From the NCBI GenBank assembly GCA_910577235.1, contig CAJTMX010000023.1:4840-68839 (forward strand): DNA of 64,000 bases. Direction: 5' to 3'. Positions 43,183-51,444 of the stretch are shown piece after piece. A program made the position numbers and the translations under genes. A model generated the notes under the pieces. The model was not told where the DNA came from. It made no database searches and worked only from the letters and a program-made list of their open reading frames with translations. This DNA comes from an uncultured Acetatifactor sp. (lineage in GTDB: Bacteria; Bacillota; Clostridia; Lachnospirales; Lachnospiraceae). Within the stretch, counting starts at the first letter, position 1; each line of letters begins with the position of its first letter.

Positions 43183-43527
43183 ATGGAACAGGAGAGAGTG
43201 GTGCTCTGCGGCGCCAATGCCTATGAGCAAAAATATTATTTTAATCAGACATTTAAGGGGATACCTCAGTCTATCCAGGAGGAGTTGCACATTATATGCG
43301 TGCTGTTCACCGAGGAGGTAGGAGGGGTGTTTACGATAGTCTTTGAGCCGGACGGCTCCGTGTCTCTGGAGACCGATGCGGAGGAGGACGATATCTATTA
43401 CGATGAGATCGGCAGCGGACTGCTGGTGTCGGAAATCCGCAGAAAACGGCAGGAACTGCTGGAATCTTTGAGTCTGTATTACAGGGTATTTGTGCTGAAG
43501 GAACCCTTGTGTGAGGAGAACCTTTGA
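43183..43527 (+). CDS. conserved protein, DUF6145-like
   Basis: Protein of 114 residues from the ATG at 43183, which follows GGGGAAAGAG; the open frame extends to 43066 but that extension runs through a tandem repeat and looks unconserved. It begins with VVLCGANAYEQKYYFN, has a central stretch IPQSIQEELHIICVLFTEEVGG, and a strand FTIVFEPDGSVSLET; the composition is that of a soluble cytoplasmic protein. I associate this pattern with a Lachnospiraceae family named DUF6145, without known function. It precedes coaX in the same direction. Confidence 0.7.
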   Translation: MEQERVVLCGANAYEQKYYFNQTFKGIPQSIQEELHIICVLFTEEVGGVFTIVFEPDGSVSLETDAEEDDIYYDEIGSGLLVSEIRRKRQELLESLSLYYRVFVLKEPLCEENL

Positions 43528-43606
43528 CCGTTTAGGGCGGAGGCCGTTCGGCAGAGGAGTTCCGGCCCGACAGAGGGTGGTGTGGGGAGTAACAGGGAGG
43601 GCAGAT

Positions 43607-44380
43607 ATGATCTTAGTTGTGGATGTGGGCAATACCAATATAACCTGCGGAGTGTACGAAGACCGGGAGATGAAAGCCACTTTCCGGTTGACCACCAAGA
43701 CCCCCAGGACTTCGGACGAATACGGGGTGATGCTGTGCCAGCTATTGGCGGCCAGAGACGTCAAACCCCAGGCCGTCGAGGGTGCGGTGGTGGCCAGCGT
43801 GGTGCCGGACGTAATGCACTCTCTGATGGGAGGGATCACCCGCTATGTGACTGCCCAGGTGCTGACCGTAGGTCCGGGGACCAGGACGGGAATCAAAATC
43901 ACCACGGAGGACCCCAGAACCATCGGCGCGGACAGGATCGTGGACGCGGTGGCGGCCTATGAGAAGTACGGCGGTCCTGCTCTGGTTATAGATTTTAATA
44001 CGGCTACCACGTACGACTATGTGACCGAACAGGGACATTTTGCCGCCGGGATCACCGCTCCCGGTATCCGCATCAGCTCTGAGGCTCTGTGGAAGGAGAC
44101 GGCGAAACTGCCCAATATCGAGATCAAAAAGCCCAAGACTATTCTGGCCCAGGAAACTATCAGCAGTATGCAGGCGGGGCTGGTGTACGGGCAGATCGGC
44201 CAGACGGAATATATTATAGGCAAGGTGAAGGAGGAGACCGGCATTCCGGATATGAAGGTAATCGCAACCGGGGGGCTGGGAAGGCTGATCGCTGAGGAGA
44301 CGGACGCCATAGATTTCTACGACCCCTATCTGACGCTGGACGGCTTGCGGATAATATATGACAAAAACAGAAACAGATAA
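43607..44380 (+). CDS. coaX: type III pantothenate kinase
   Basis: Protein of 257 residues. It phosphorylates pantothenate, the first step of coenzyme A synthesis. The ASKHA-type phosphate 1 motif VVDVGNTNITCG is at the start, GADRIVDAVAA contains the catalytic aspartate, and DFNTATTYDYV is the phosphate 2 region. The ATG at 43607 follows AGGGAGGGCAG and gives the family start MILVVDVGNTN. The next gene starts 18 bp after the stop, so the two are probably co-transcribed. Confidence 0.95.
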   Translation: MILVVDVGNTNITCGVYEDREMKATFRLTTKTPRTSDEYGVMLCQLLAARDVKPQAVEGAVVASVVPDVMHSLMGGITRYVTAQVLTVGPGTRTGIKITTEDPRTIGADRIVDAVAAYEKYGGPALVIDFNTATTYDYVTEQGHFAAGITAPGIRISSEALWKETAKLPNIEIKKPKTILAQETISSMQAGLVYGQIGQTEYIIGKVKEETGIPDMKVIATGGLGRLIAEETDAIDFYDPYLTLDGLRIIYDKNRNR

Positions 44381-44397
44381 ATGAGGTTTGGTATAAA

Positions 44398-45381
44398 ATG
44401 AGCACGTTACGAATAGGGAATGTGACTTTGAAGAACAATGTAATACTGGCTCCCATGGCAGGCGTTACCGACCTGCCATTTCGCATATTGTGCAGGGAAC
44501 AGGGAGCGGGGATGGTCTGTATGGAGATGGTCAGTGCCAAGGCTATCTATTACGGGAACAAAAATACGGAGCAGCTGCTGGAGATCCATCCGCAGGAAAT
44601 GCCTGCGTCCTTGCAGCTTTTCGGCTCTGCCCCGGATATCATCGGCGAGATGGCAAAGCGGATCGAGGAGCGGCCCTTTGCCGTTTTAGACCTGAATATG
44701 GGCTGTCCTGTCCCCAAGATTGTGAACAACGGCGAGGGCTCGGCGCTGATGAAAGACCCCAAGCTGGTGGAGGAGATTCTGACCAGACTGGTGAAAGCGG
44801 TTAAAAAGCCGGTGACGGTCAAGATACGAAAGGGTTTTGACGAAGAGCATGTAAACGCGGTGGAGATCGCCCGGATCGCGGAGGGATGCGGCGTGGCGGC
44901 AGTGGCGGTACACGGGCGCACCAGAGCCCAATATTACAGCGGCAAGGCGGACTGGGATATCATCGCGGCGGTAAAGGACGCCGTCAAGATTCCGGTGATC
45001 GGCAACGGGGATGTGACAAGCGCCCGGTCGGCGGAGGCGATGCTGCGGTACACCGGCTGCGACGGGGTGATGATCGGCAGGGCTGCCCAGGGCAATCCCT
45101 GGATATTCCGGGAGGTGACGGAGTATCTGGAGACAGGCGCTGCCGTGCCCAGGCCAAAGCCGGAGGAGGTCAAGGAGCTGGTGGAGCGGCATGCGGCGCT
45201 ACAGCTAAAGTACAAGGGCGAATACACGGCGGTGCGGGAGATGCGCAAGCACCTGGCCTGGTATACCGCGGGCTATCCCCACTCCGCGCGTTTCCGGCAG
45301 ACCATCAATACCATGGAGACTATGGAGGAGCTGCTAACGGGGGTGGAAGAGATCTTCGGGGATGCATATTTTCACGGATAA
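44398..45381 (+). CDS. dusB: tRNA-dihydrouridine synthase
   Basis: Protein of 327 residues that reduces uridine in tRNA with FMN and NADPH. The barrel begins NNVILAPMAGVTDLPFR; the catalytic cysteine is in NMGCPVPKIVNNGEGSALM, with KIRKGF, HGRTRAQYYSGKADW and GNGDVTS as FMN-binding landmarks, and a C-terminal helical tRNA-binding domain. DusB is the usual paralogue next to greA and lysS in Firmicutes, which fits the neighbours here. Confidence 0.93.
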   Translation: MSTLRIGNVTLKNNVILAPMAGVTDLPFRILCREQGAGMVCMEMVSAKAIYYGNKNTEQLLEIHPQEMPASLQLFGSAPDIIGEMAKRIEERPFAVLDLNMGCPVPKIVNNGEGSALMKDPKLVEEILTRLVKAVKKPVTVKIRKGFDEEHVNAVEIARIAEGCGVAAVAVHGRTRAQYYSGKADWDIIAAVKDAVKIPVIGNGDVTSARSAEAMLRYTGCDGVMIGRAAQGNPWIFREVTEYLETGAAVPRPKPEEVKELVERHAALQLKYKGEYTAVREMRKHLAWYTAGYPHSARFRQTINTMETMEELLTGVEEIFGDAYFHG

Positions 45382-45425
45382 CCACATAGATTAGTCATTG
45401 AAAAATCCCGGACGGGTGTGAAAAA

Positions 45426-46211
45426 GTGGAACATGTAGTATATCTGGCGGTTAAAAAGGCGAGTAAGGGAAAACGGGAGCCGGTGGCTATGGAGTGTGTA
45501 CGGTTGGATCAGACCACTGTGAGCCGTGTGACGCTGCTGGAGCCTTATCTGGAGGCATGGCGGCACCCTTCCCATGTGTGCGGCGTGATATGGGACAAGA
45601 TCAAGGAGCGCTGCGGCGAGAATGCGGGTCTGCGGGAGCAGCACAGGCAATTTCCGGACTATCAGGTTTGGGACAGGAGCTTTCAGGGCTATCTGCAAAG
45701 GCGCGAACTGACCGGGGAATGGATGCGTGTGTGGCGGGTCCCCATGTTTGAGCAGTATGGCGGCCAAGAGCAGTTGAAGACGATGATGAACCATGTGGAG
45801 GGCTGGCGGGAGCTGTCCCAGGTGCTGGTGTTGGGCTATGCCCCGGATATGGAGGAGTGGCTGCCCCGGCTGGTGCGGCGGGTCAGAGGGATTGATTTTT
45901 ATATGGATTATGAACCCAGGGACATGGACGAGACGCAGGAACGGATAGATGAGGAATATGGGCTTGTGACCCAGTGGCGCGTACTGCCGGGCGAGTCCTA
46001 TCAAGGGCTGAGCCAGTACCTGCACGGCTATGGCGTTCCCTGCCTGGTGCTGGATTTTACCGACAGGACGAACATTCCGGTGACAGGGCTAAAGCCCGGC
46101 AGTATGTGGTGGGATATGGGGGCGAAGGAGGAGAAGAGGCATCTGCTGGAGGACCGGCCGCTGGGCGTACGGTATGTCTCTCTGCGGACTCTGTGGAGAG
46201 ATTTGGTGTAA
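45426..46211 (+). CDS. conserved protein of unknown function
   Basis: Protein of 261 residues starting at GTG (45426). It has a high content of Trp, Tyr and Arg, no membrane helix and no signal peptide. A regular patch VLGYAPDMEEWLPRLVRRVR near residue 140 is followed by GIDFYMDYEPRD, and a C-terminal block LVLDFTDRTNIPVT then MWWDMGAKEEKRH. The ribosome binding site is weak (GGACGGGTG). Position between dus and greA is suggestive of a core Lachnospiraceae gene. I do not recognise a domain. Confidence 0.7.
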   Translation: MEHVVYLAVKKASKGKREPVAMECVRLDQTTVSRVTLLEPYLEAWRHPSHVCGVIWDKIKERCGENAGLREQHRQFPDYQVWDRSFQGYLQRRELTGEWMRVWRVPMFEQYGGQEQLKTMMNHVEGWRELSQVLVLGYAPDMEEWLPRLVRRVRGIDFYMDYEPRDMDETQERIDEEYGLVTQWRVLPGESYQGLSQYLHGYGVPCLVLDFTDRTNIPVTGLKPGSMWWDMGAKEEKRHLLEDRPLGVRYVSLRTLWRDLV

Positions 46212-46443
46212 GAAGAACATCTGATTGCCCACAGCAAGGGTAGTTCCGAATGTCCGCGTGCATTCTTTGATGTAGGGGCGCTATGTTTGGTCTATGCGGA
46301 GAAGAGTTTCCGGTATCGGTGAAAGTATATTTGCGGTAAACCGGGACTGTATTTTGGGCAGAATGCGGCCGGATGGTCTTTATAAACCGGAAAACGCGGA
46401 AAATCGGCCCGGAAACCGAGCAGGGCTTTATAGCAAGTGGTAC

Positions 46444-46472
46444 TTGACACCCTATGGAAAATTAAGTATAAT
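46444..46472 (+). promoter_or_regulatory. strong promoter for greA-lysS
   Basis: Perfect consensus TTGACA at 46444-46449, 17-bp spacer, TATAAT at 46467-46472. GreA starts 65 bp downstream. The rest of 46212-46536 holds no gene I can support. Confidence 0.85.
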
Positions 46473-46536
46473 CGGGGTGCTGTTTAGGAATATTGGGTGT
46501 TACTATAAATATATAAAGAAGGAAGGGTATTGTAAA

Positions 46537-47019
46537 ATGCAGGAAAAGAAAAACATTCTGACCTATGAGGGTCTGAAAAAGTACGAGGAAGAGCTTCACG
46601 AGCTGAAAGTGGTCAAACGTCAGGAAGTGGCGCAGAAGATCAAGGAGGCCAGAGAGCAGGGGGATCTGTCCGAGAACGCCGAGTACGACGCTGCCAAGGA
46701 CGAGCAGAGAGACATTGAGGCCCGTATCGAGGAGTTGGAGAAGATACTGAAAAACGCGGAGGTTGTGGTAGAGGAAGAGGTGGATCTGGATAAGATCAGC
46801 ATCGGCTGCCGGGTTAAGCTGCTGGACATCGAATTCAGCGAGGAATTGGAGTACAAGATCGTGGGTTCCACAGAGGCCAACAGCCTGAAGGGAAAGATCT
46901 CCAACGAGAGTCCTGTGGGCAAGGCGCTGCTGGGCAAAAAGATCGGCGACACCGTGGAAGTGGAGACTCAGGCGGGGGTATATTCCTACAAGGTACTGGA
47001 AATCCAGCGGAGCAACTAA
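46537..47019 (+). CDS. greA: transcription elongation factor GreA
   Basis: Protein of 160 residues. The N-terminal coiled coil (LTYEGLKKYEEELHEL, then GDLSENAEYDAAKDEQ with the two acidic tip residues) reaches into the RNA polymerase secondary channel to trigger cleavage of backtracked RNA; the C-terminal FKBP-like domain contains SPVGKALLGKKIGD. The ATG at 46537 follows GAAGGAAGGG; the long upstream extension to 46294 runs across the promoter and is not coding. Confidence 0.95.
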   Translation: MQEKKNILTYEGLKKYEEELHELKVVKRQEVAQKIKEAREQGDLSENAEYDAAKDEQRDIEARIEELEKILKNAEVVVEEEVDLDKISIGCRVKLLDIEFSEELEYKIVGSTEANSLKGKISNESPVGKALLGKKIGDTVEVETQAGVYSYKVLEIQRSN

Positions 47020-47062
47020 AGGACAGCGAAAGCATACGGAACTATAAAATAGGAGAAAAAAA

Positions 47063-48565
47063 GTGGCAGGAGAACAGAACAATCAAGGCAATCAGGAACA
47101 GCAGCAGGATATCGGTCAGCTGCTGAAAGTTAGAAGGGAAAAGCTGGCCAATCTCCAGCAGGCGGGCAAGGACCCTTTTCAGATCACAAAGTATGATGTG
47201 ACCCATCACAGTGTGGATATCAAGAACGGTTATGAGCAGCTCAAGGGTAACACCGTGCGCATCGCGGGGCGCATTATGTCCAAGCGTATTATGGGAAAAG
47301 CGTCTTTTTGCAATATTCAGGACCTGCCCGGCAACATCCAGTGCTATGTGGCAAGGGACAGCATCGGTGAGGAACCTTACGCGGATTTCAAGAAATATGA
47401 CGTGGGCGATATCGTGGGTATCGAGGGGGAGGTCTTCACCACCAAAACGGGAGAGATCTCCGTACATGCATCCGGCGTGACGCTGCTGACCAAGAGTCTG
47501 CAGATTCTGCCGGAAAAATATCACGGACTCACCAACACGGATATCCGTTACCGCCAGAGATATACGGATCTGATCATGAACGCCGAGGTAAAGGATACCT
47601 TTATCAAGCGTTTCCGGATCATAAAGGAGATCCGCAATTTCCTGGACGGCAGAGGGTTTATGGAGGTGGAGACTCCCATGCTGGTGTCCAATGCGGGCGG
47701 CGCGGCTGCCCGGCCCTTTGAGACCCATTACAACGCGCTGGACGAGGATGTAAAGCTGCGTATCTCGCTGGAACTGTATTTAAAGCGTCTGATCGTGGGC
47801 GGTATGGAGAAGGTCTATGAGATCGGCAGAGTGTTCCGCAACGAGGGCGTGGACACCCGGCACAATCCGGAGTTTACTCTGATGGAGCTGTATCAGGCCT
47901 ACACCGACTATGAGGGCATGATGGAGCTGACAGAGAGTATGTTCCGCTATCTGGCCCAGACCGTGTGCGGCAGCACCACTATCACTTACAACGGTATGGA
48001 GATAGATTTTGGCAAGCCCTTTGAGCGTATCACCATGAATGACTGCATCAAGAAGTACGCGGGGGTGGACTTTGACACGGTGAATGGCGACCAGGAGGCC
48101 AAGGCACTGGCGGATCAGCACCATATCGAGTATGAGGCCCGTCACACCAAGGGGGATATCATCAATCTGTTCTTTGAGGAGTACTGTGAGAAGAATCTGG
48201 TACAGCCCACTTTTGTGATGGATCACCCGCTGGCGATCTCCCCGCTTACCAAGAAAAAGCCGGATGACCCGGAGAAGGTTGAGCGCTTTGAGCTGTTTAT
48301 CAACACTTGGGAGATGTGCAACGCCTATTCCGAGCTGAACGACCCCCTCGACCAGAGGGAGCGTTTCGCGGCCCAGGACGCCGCTTTTGCCGCCGGGGAC
48401 GAGGAGGCCAACCACACGGACGAGGACTTCCTGAACGCTCTGGAGATCGGTATGCCTCCCACCGGAGGTATCGGCTACGGCATCGACCGGCTGGTGATGC
48501 TGCTCACTGACAGCCCGGCGATCCGGGATGTGCTGCTGTTCCCAACGATGAAGAGCCTGAGTTAA
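47063..48565 (+). CDS. lysS: lysyl-tRNA synthetase, class II
   Basis: Protein of 500 residues. An N-terminal OB-fold anticodon domain (about 60-150, VRIAGRIMSKRIMGKASF) precedes the class II core with motif 2 (FRNEGVDTRHNPEFTLME) and motif 3 (GGIGYGIDRLVMLLT). It charges tRNA-Lys. The start is GTG after AGGAGAAAAA. The gene lies 43 bp after greA, likely in the same transcript. It is the last gene of the GC-richer backbone before the AT-rich island. Confidence 0.96.
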   Translation: MAGEQNNQGNQEQQQDIGQLLKVRREKLANLQQAGKDPFQITKYDVTHHSVDIKNGYEQLKGNTVRIAGRIMSKRIMGKASFCNIQDLPGNIQCYVARDSIGEEPYADFKKYDVGDIVGIEGEVFTTKTGEISVHASGVTLLTKSLQILPEKYHGLTNTDIRYRQRYTDLIMNAEVKDTFIKRFRIIKEIRNFLDGRGFMEVETPMLVSNAGGAAARPFETHYNALDEDVKLRISLELYLKRLIVGGMEKVYEIGRVFRNEGVDTRHNPEFTLMELYQAYTDYEGMMELTESMFRYLAQTVCGSTTITYNGMEIDFGKPFERITMNDCIKKYAGVDFDTVNGDQEAKALADQHHIEYEARHTKGDIINLFFEEYCEKNLVQPTFVMDHPLAISPLTKKKPDDPEKVERFELFINTWEMCNAYSELNDPLDQRERFAAQDAAFAAGDEEANHTDEDFLNALEIGMPPTGGIGYGIDRLVMLLTDSPAIRDVLLFPTMKSLS

Positions 48566-48737
48566 TGAAAACCCAGTGATACCAAGGTGTAGCAGGTTCG
48601 TTCAAAGCCTCCGGTCATGCATTAGTATTGTAATAATTTAAACAGGATGTAGCGTATTATACTGTTATGTGCCATTCTCATAGGAATCAAGATATTTGTT
48701 TCTGGCAGACGATACAGATCAGTATGGCAAGACTAAG

Positions 48738-48779
48738 GACACTTTCTAAGAAAGAAATTTCAAAGAAGGTGTCTTTTTT
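48738..48779 (+). terminator. probable terminator of the greA-lysS unit
   Basis: GACACTTTCT (48738-48747) pairs with AGAAGGTGTC (48764-48773) with one T-G pair, followed by six T. It lies 170 bp beyond lysS. Confidence 0.7.
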
Positions 48780-49230
48780 GTCTTTGTTGTGGTGAATTTT
48801 CAGCAAGGAGGACAAAGCGGTGCCAAAATCCGCGACAGTAAAAATGGCTATACGCATAAGTTTCCCCAACAATTTATCTCCATAAGGTAAGCATAGACAG
48901 TATGGCGTTCCAGGTTCTCCCTCAGCCTGTCCTTGGTTAATTCATTCATTATCGTACCAATAAGATGCATAATATAGTAAGCCCGGATGAAGTGGTGGAC
49001 AGATTTGAGCAGGAGATAAAGGCTTTGAGCAGCTTTTATAAAAAAGGGAGGAAAACAGAACAGATGTTCGATGACTGAAACATTCTTATGGGACAAACAA
49101 ATTTGTATAATAGCATCGGCATAGAGAATTACTCTCCTGTGCCAATTTTGATTTTTGTGGAAATATGGGTGTAAAATCATCATTTTTTGAAATATGACTA
49201 AAATATGGTCGAAATATGGTTGCTATCTTG

Positions 49231-49259
49231 TTGACAATATATATGGCCTATGATAGAAT
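49231..49259 (+). promoter_or_regulatory. promoter of the biosynthesis/export cluster
   Basis: TTGACA at 49231-49236, 17-bp spacer, TAGAAT at 49254-49259. The next start codon is at 49594, leaving a leader of roughly 325 nt with a small hairpin ATTCCA/TGGAAT near 49494-49515. Confidence 0.75.
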
Positions 49260-49593
49260 GCATAAAGTGGTAGATTTTTAGGGCATAGAAAAGCTACATC
49301 ATGTGGAAAAGGTTTGAGGATAATATATTTATAAGACGCTAGCTAAAGGTGAGATACGCCGCGATGGCTCATATGTTTACTAGACTGTAAGAGATCATAA
49401 CCTGCAGAGATTCCCTTGATAATAGTTGCCGGATTGCTTTTTGCTGTTAAGAGAACTAAACATTCTTGCGTACATCTGTACATGCTTTTATCATTCCAAT
49501 TTTTTAGATGGAATGACATTGAAACATTGCATTCAGAATTTATTAGCCGTTTGACCTATTAGAGAAAGGAAGGTTCATTCTTTTACATTAGAT

Positions 49594-51444
49594 ATGAACT
49601 GTGTGTACTTTGTGATAAGAAAACATAAATTGTTTATGAATATCTTATATTCGTTTAAATTGCTGTATGCTACATCAAAATCGCGTGAATTTCATACAAT
49701 ATTCAGACAAATAGCCCATTACTCTATTTCCATTTTCTATAGTTCTTTTTTTATGAAATTTCTTGTTGGCGCGCTGCAGGGTAATTATGCAACGGAGCGT
49801 GTTATCTTTTATGTGGTAATCGTCGGTATAATCAGCCTTATGCTTAGTGCATATATATACTATTGTGACAATGTACTCTTGCCGGTTGGAGATATAGCCG
49901 TTTTCAAAAACCTTTATAAAATGATATATATGAAGTCGGAATCAATTAGCTTGGAGTGTTATGACAATAAAGAATTTTATAATGATTATGCTGTTGCACT
50001 GGATGATGCGGGAACAAAAGTGATTGATGTAGTTGTAAATGCAGTTCGCATTGTTTTAGGTACTGTGGCTGGGATGGTATCATTTGCGATCATGTTCCAA
50101 ATAAACAAATATGTCATCTTATTTGTAGCGGGTCCGTTAATTGGTAACTTTCTGATAGCGCCCCAATTGGCAAAGATTACGCACCAAAAGTATTTGGATG
50201 GGGCAAAGTATAAGAGAAGAGCAGAGTATGTTAACCGTGTAATGCATCTGGCTGATTTCGCAAAAGAAATTCGATTATCAAGCGTTTTTAATGTCTTGAA
50301 GAGAGATTTTGCCTGTGCAATGGAGAATCAGAGTTCTCTATATAAAAGGTATATAAGGAAAGAGTTTCCGTGGGGGCTTTTGCAGTATATTTTTTGCTAT
50401 ATGGTTATTTTTGAGGGTATCTTGTTGTTTGGTGCTTATTTTGCCATGGAATCGACAAACAACAAAATAAGTTTTTCCAATATGGTTGTATTGACAAGCA
50501 CCATGTTATTCGCAGCTTGGATTTGGCTTGCGGTTCGAGATTCAATCAATAAATGCGTTGAGAATAGTTTATATATAGAGAAATTGAGAAGGTTTTTGGG
50601 ATATGAGGACGGCATATCGGAAAACCAAGAGGGGATAATTCCGGAAGGAGTAGTAAATTCTATAGAATTCAGAGATGTCTCGTTTTTTTATTCGGATGAT
50701 AAAAAAGTTCTTAAAAAAATAAATTTTTATGTAGATAGGAATAGTACTATAGCACTTGTAGGGCATAACGGAGCAGGAAAAACCACAATAATCAAGCTTT
50801 TAATGCGACTTTATGACCCGACGGAAGGGGCGATATATGTAAATGGTCGCAATATAAAAGATTACAATCTTAAGGCTTATAGAAGATTATTCTCAACGGC
50901 GTTTCAAGATTTCAAAATTTTTTCCGATACAATCAGATATAACCTGCTGATGGGAGAAAACTATGAAAACGAAGAAAGCAGAATGATAGAAGCCTTAAAG
51001 GCAGTAGGGTTGTATGACAAAATAAAGAGTTTTCCTAATGGATTGGACACGGTTCTTACGAAAGAATTTGATGATGAGGGTGTGGTGCTTTCTGGTGGTG
51101 AGATGCAGAAATTGGCTGTTGCCAGAGCGTATTTAAGGGATGCCTGCGTGGCGGTTTTTGATGAACCGTCAAGCGCATTGGATCCTATTGCAGAATTTAA
51201 GCTATTTGAAAGTATTGTAAAATTTTCTGCGAATAAGATAGGAGTATTTATATCGCACAGACTTTCATGCGTAAAAGATTCCGATATGGTGTTGATGTTG
51301 GAGAACGGAGAAATAATTGAAAGAGGAAAGCATGAAGAACTGATAGGATTGAACCAAAAATATGCAGAGCTGTACAGGATTCAAGAGAGTAATTATCATG
51401 CTTTCAATCAAGAGGTCTTTAAAGAAAATGAAATACAGAGCTGA
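49594..51444 (+). CDS. ABC exporter half-transporter, first of a pair
   Basis: Protein of 616 residues. An N-terminal transmembrane part of six helices (about 20-330) is fused to an ATPase: Walker A GHNGAGKTT near residue 390, ABC signature LSGGEMQK near 499, Walker B VAVFDEPSSALDP near 520, and the H-loop ISHRLS. There is no C39 peptidase domain. It probably forms a heterodimer with the second transporter to export the cluster product or lipid/peptide intermediates. AGGAAGG lies 20 bp before the ATG, further than usual. Codons are AT-rich compared with the preceding lysS gene. Confidence 0.9.
   Translation: MNCVYFVIRKHKLFMNILYSFKLLYATSKSREFHTIFRQIAHYSISIFYSSFFMKFLVGALQGNYATERVIFYVVIVGIISLMLSAYIYYCDNVLLPVGDIAVFKNLYKMIYMKSESISLECYDNKEFYNDYAVALDDAGTKVIDVVVNAVRIVLGTVAGMVSFAIMFQINKYVILFVAGPLIGNFLIAPQLAKITHQKYLDGAKYKRRAEYVNRVMHLADFAKEIRLSSVFNVLKRDFACAMENQSSLYKRYIRKEFPWGLLQYIFCYMVIFEGILLFGAYFAMESTNNKISFSNMVVLTSTMLFAAWIWLAVRDSINKCVENSLYIEKLRRFLGYEDGISENQEGIIPEGVVNSIEFRDVSFFYSDDKKVLKKINFYVDRNSTIALVGHNGAGKTTIIKLLMRLYDPTEGAIYVNGRNIKDYNLKAYRRLFSTAFQDFKIFSDTIRYNLLMGENYENEESRMIEALKAVGLYDKIKSFPNGLDTVLTKEFDDEGVVLSGGEMQKLAVARAYLRDACVAVFDEPSSALDPIAEFKLFESIVKFSANKIGVFISHRLSCVKDSDMVLMLENGEIIERGKHEELIGLNQKYAELYRIQESNYHAFNQEVFKENEIQS

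Larger units (their letters stand above)
48566..49593. other. about 1 kb of decayed, mostly non-coding sequence at an island border
   Basis: Base composition falls sharply here. I see no intact gene. Short coding-like fragments remain: on the plus strand 48965-49078 (37 codons, ends KTEQMFDD) and on the minus strand a stretch read from near 48950 to 48848 beginning MNELTKDRLRENLERH. These look like remnants of genes lost by insertion and deletion. The leader of the following operon occupies the end of the stretch. Confidence 0.5.

Noticed and set aside
49088..49174. 28-codon peptide (starts MGQTNLYNSIG) that might be a precursor for the ABC exporters
   Set aside because: It lies upstream of the mapped promoter of the operon, lacks a leader-type double glycine, and sits in decayed sequence.
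48848..49183. 111-codon minus-strand frame
   Set aside because: Composition and lack of ribosome binding site at its first start suggest decayed sequence; only its last 33 codons look gene-like.
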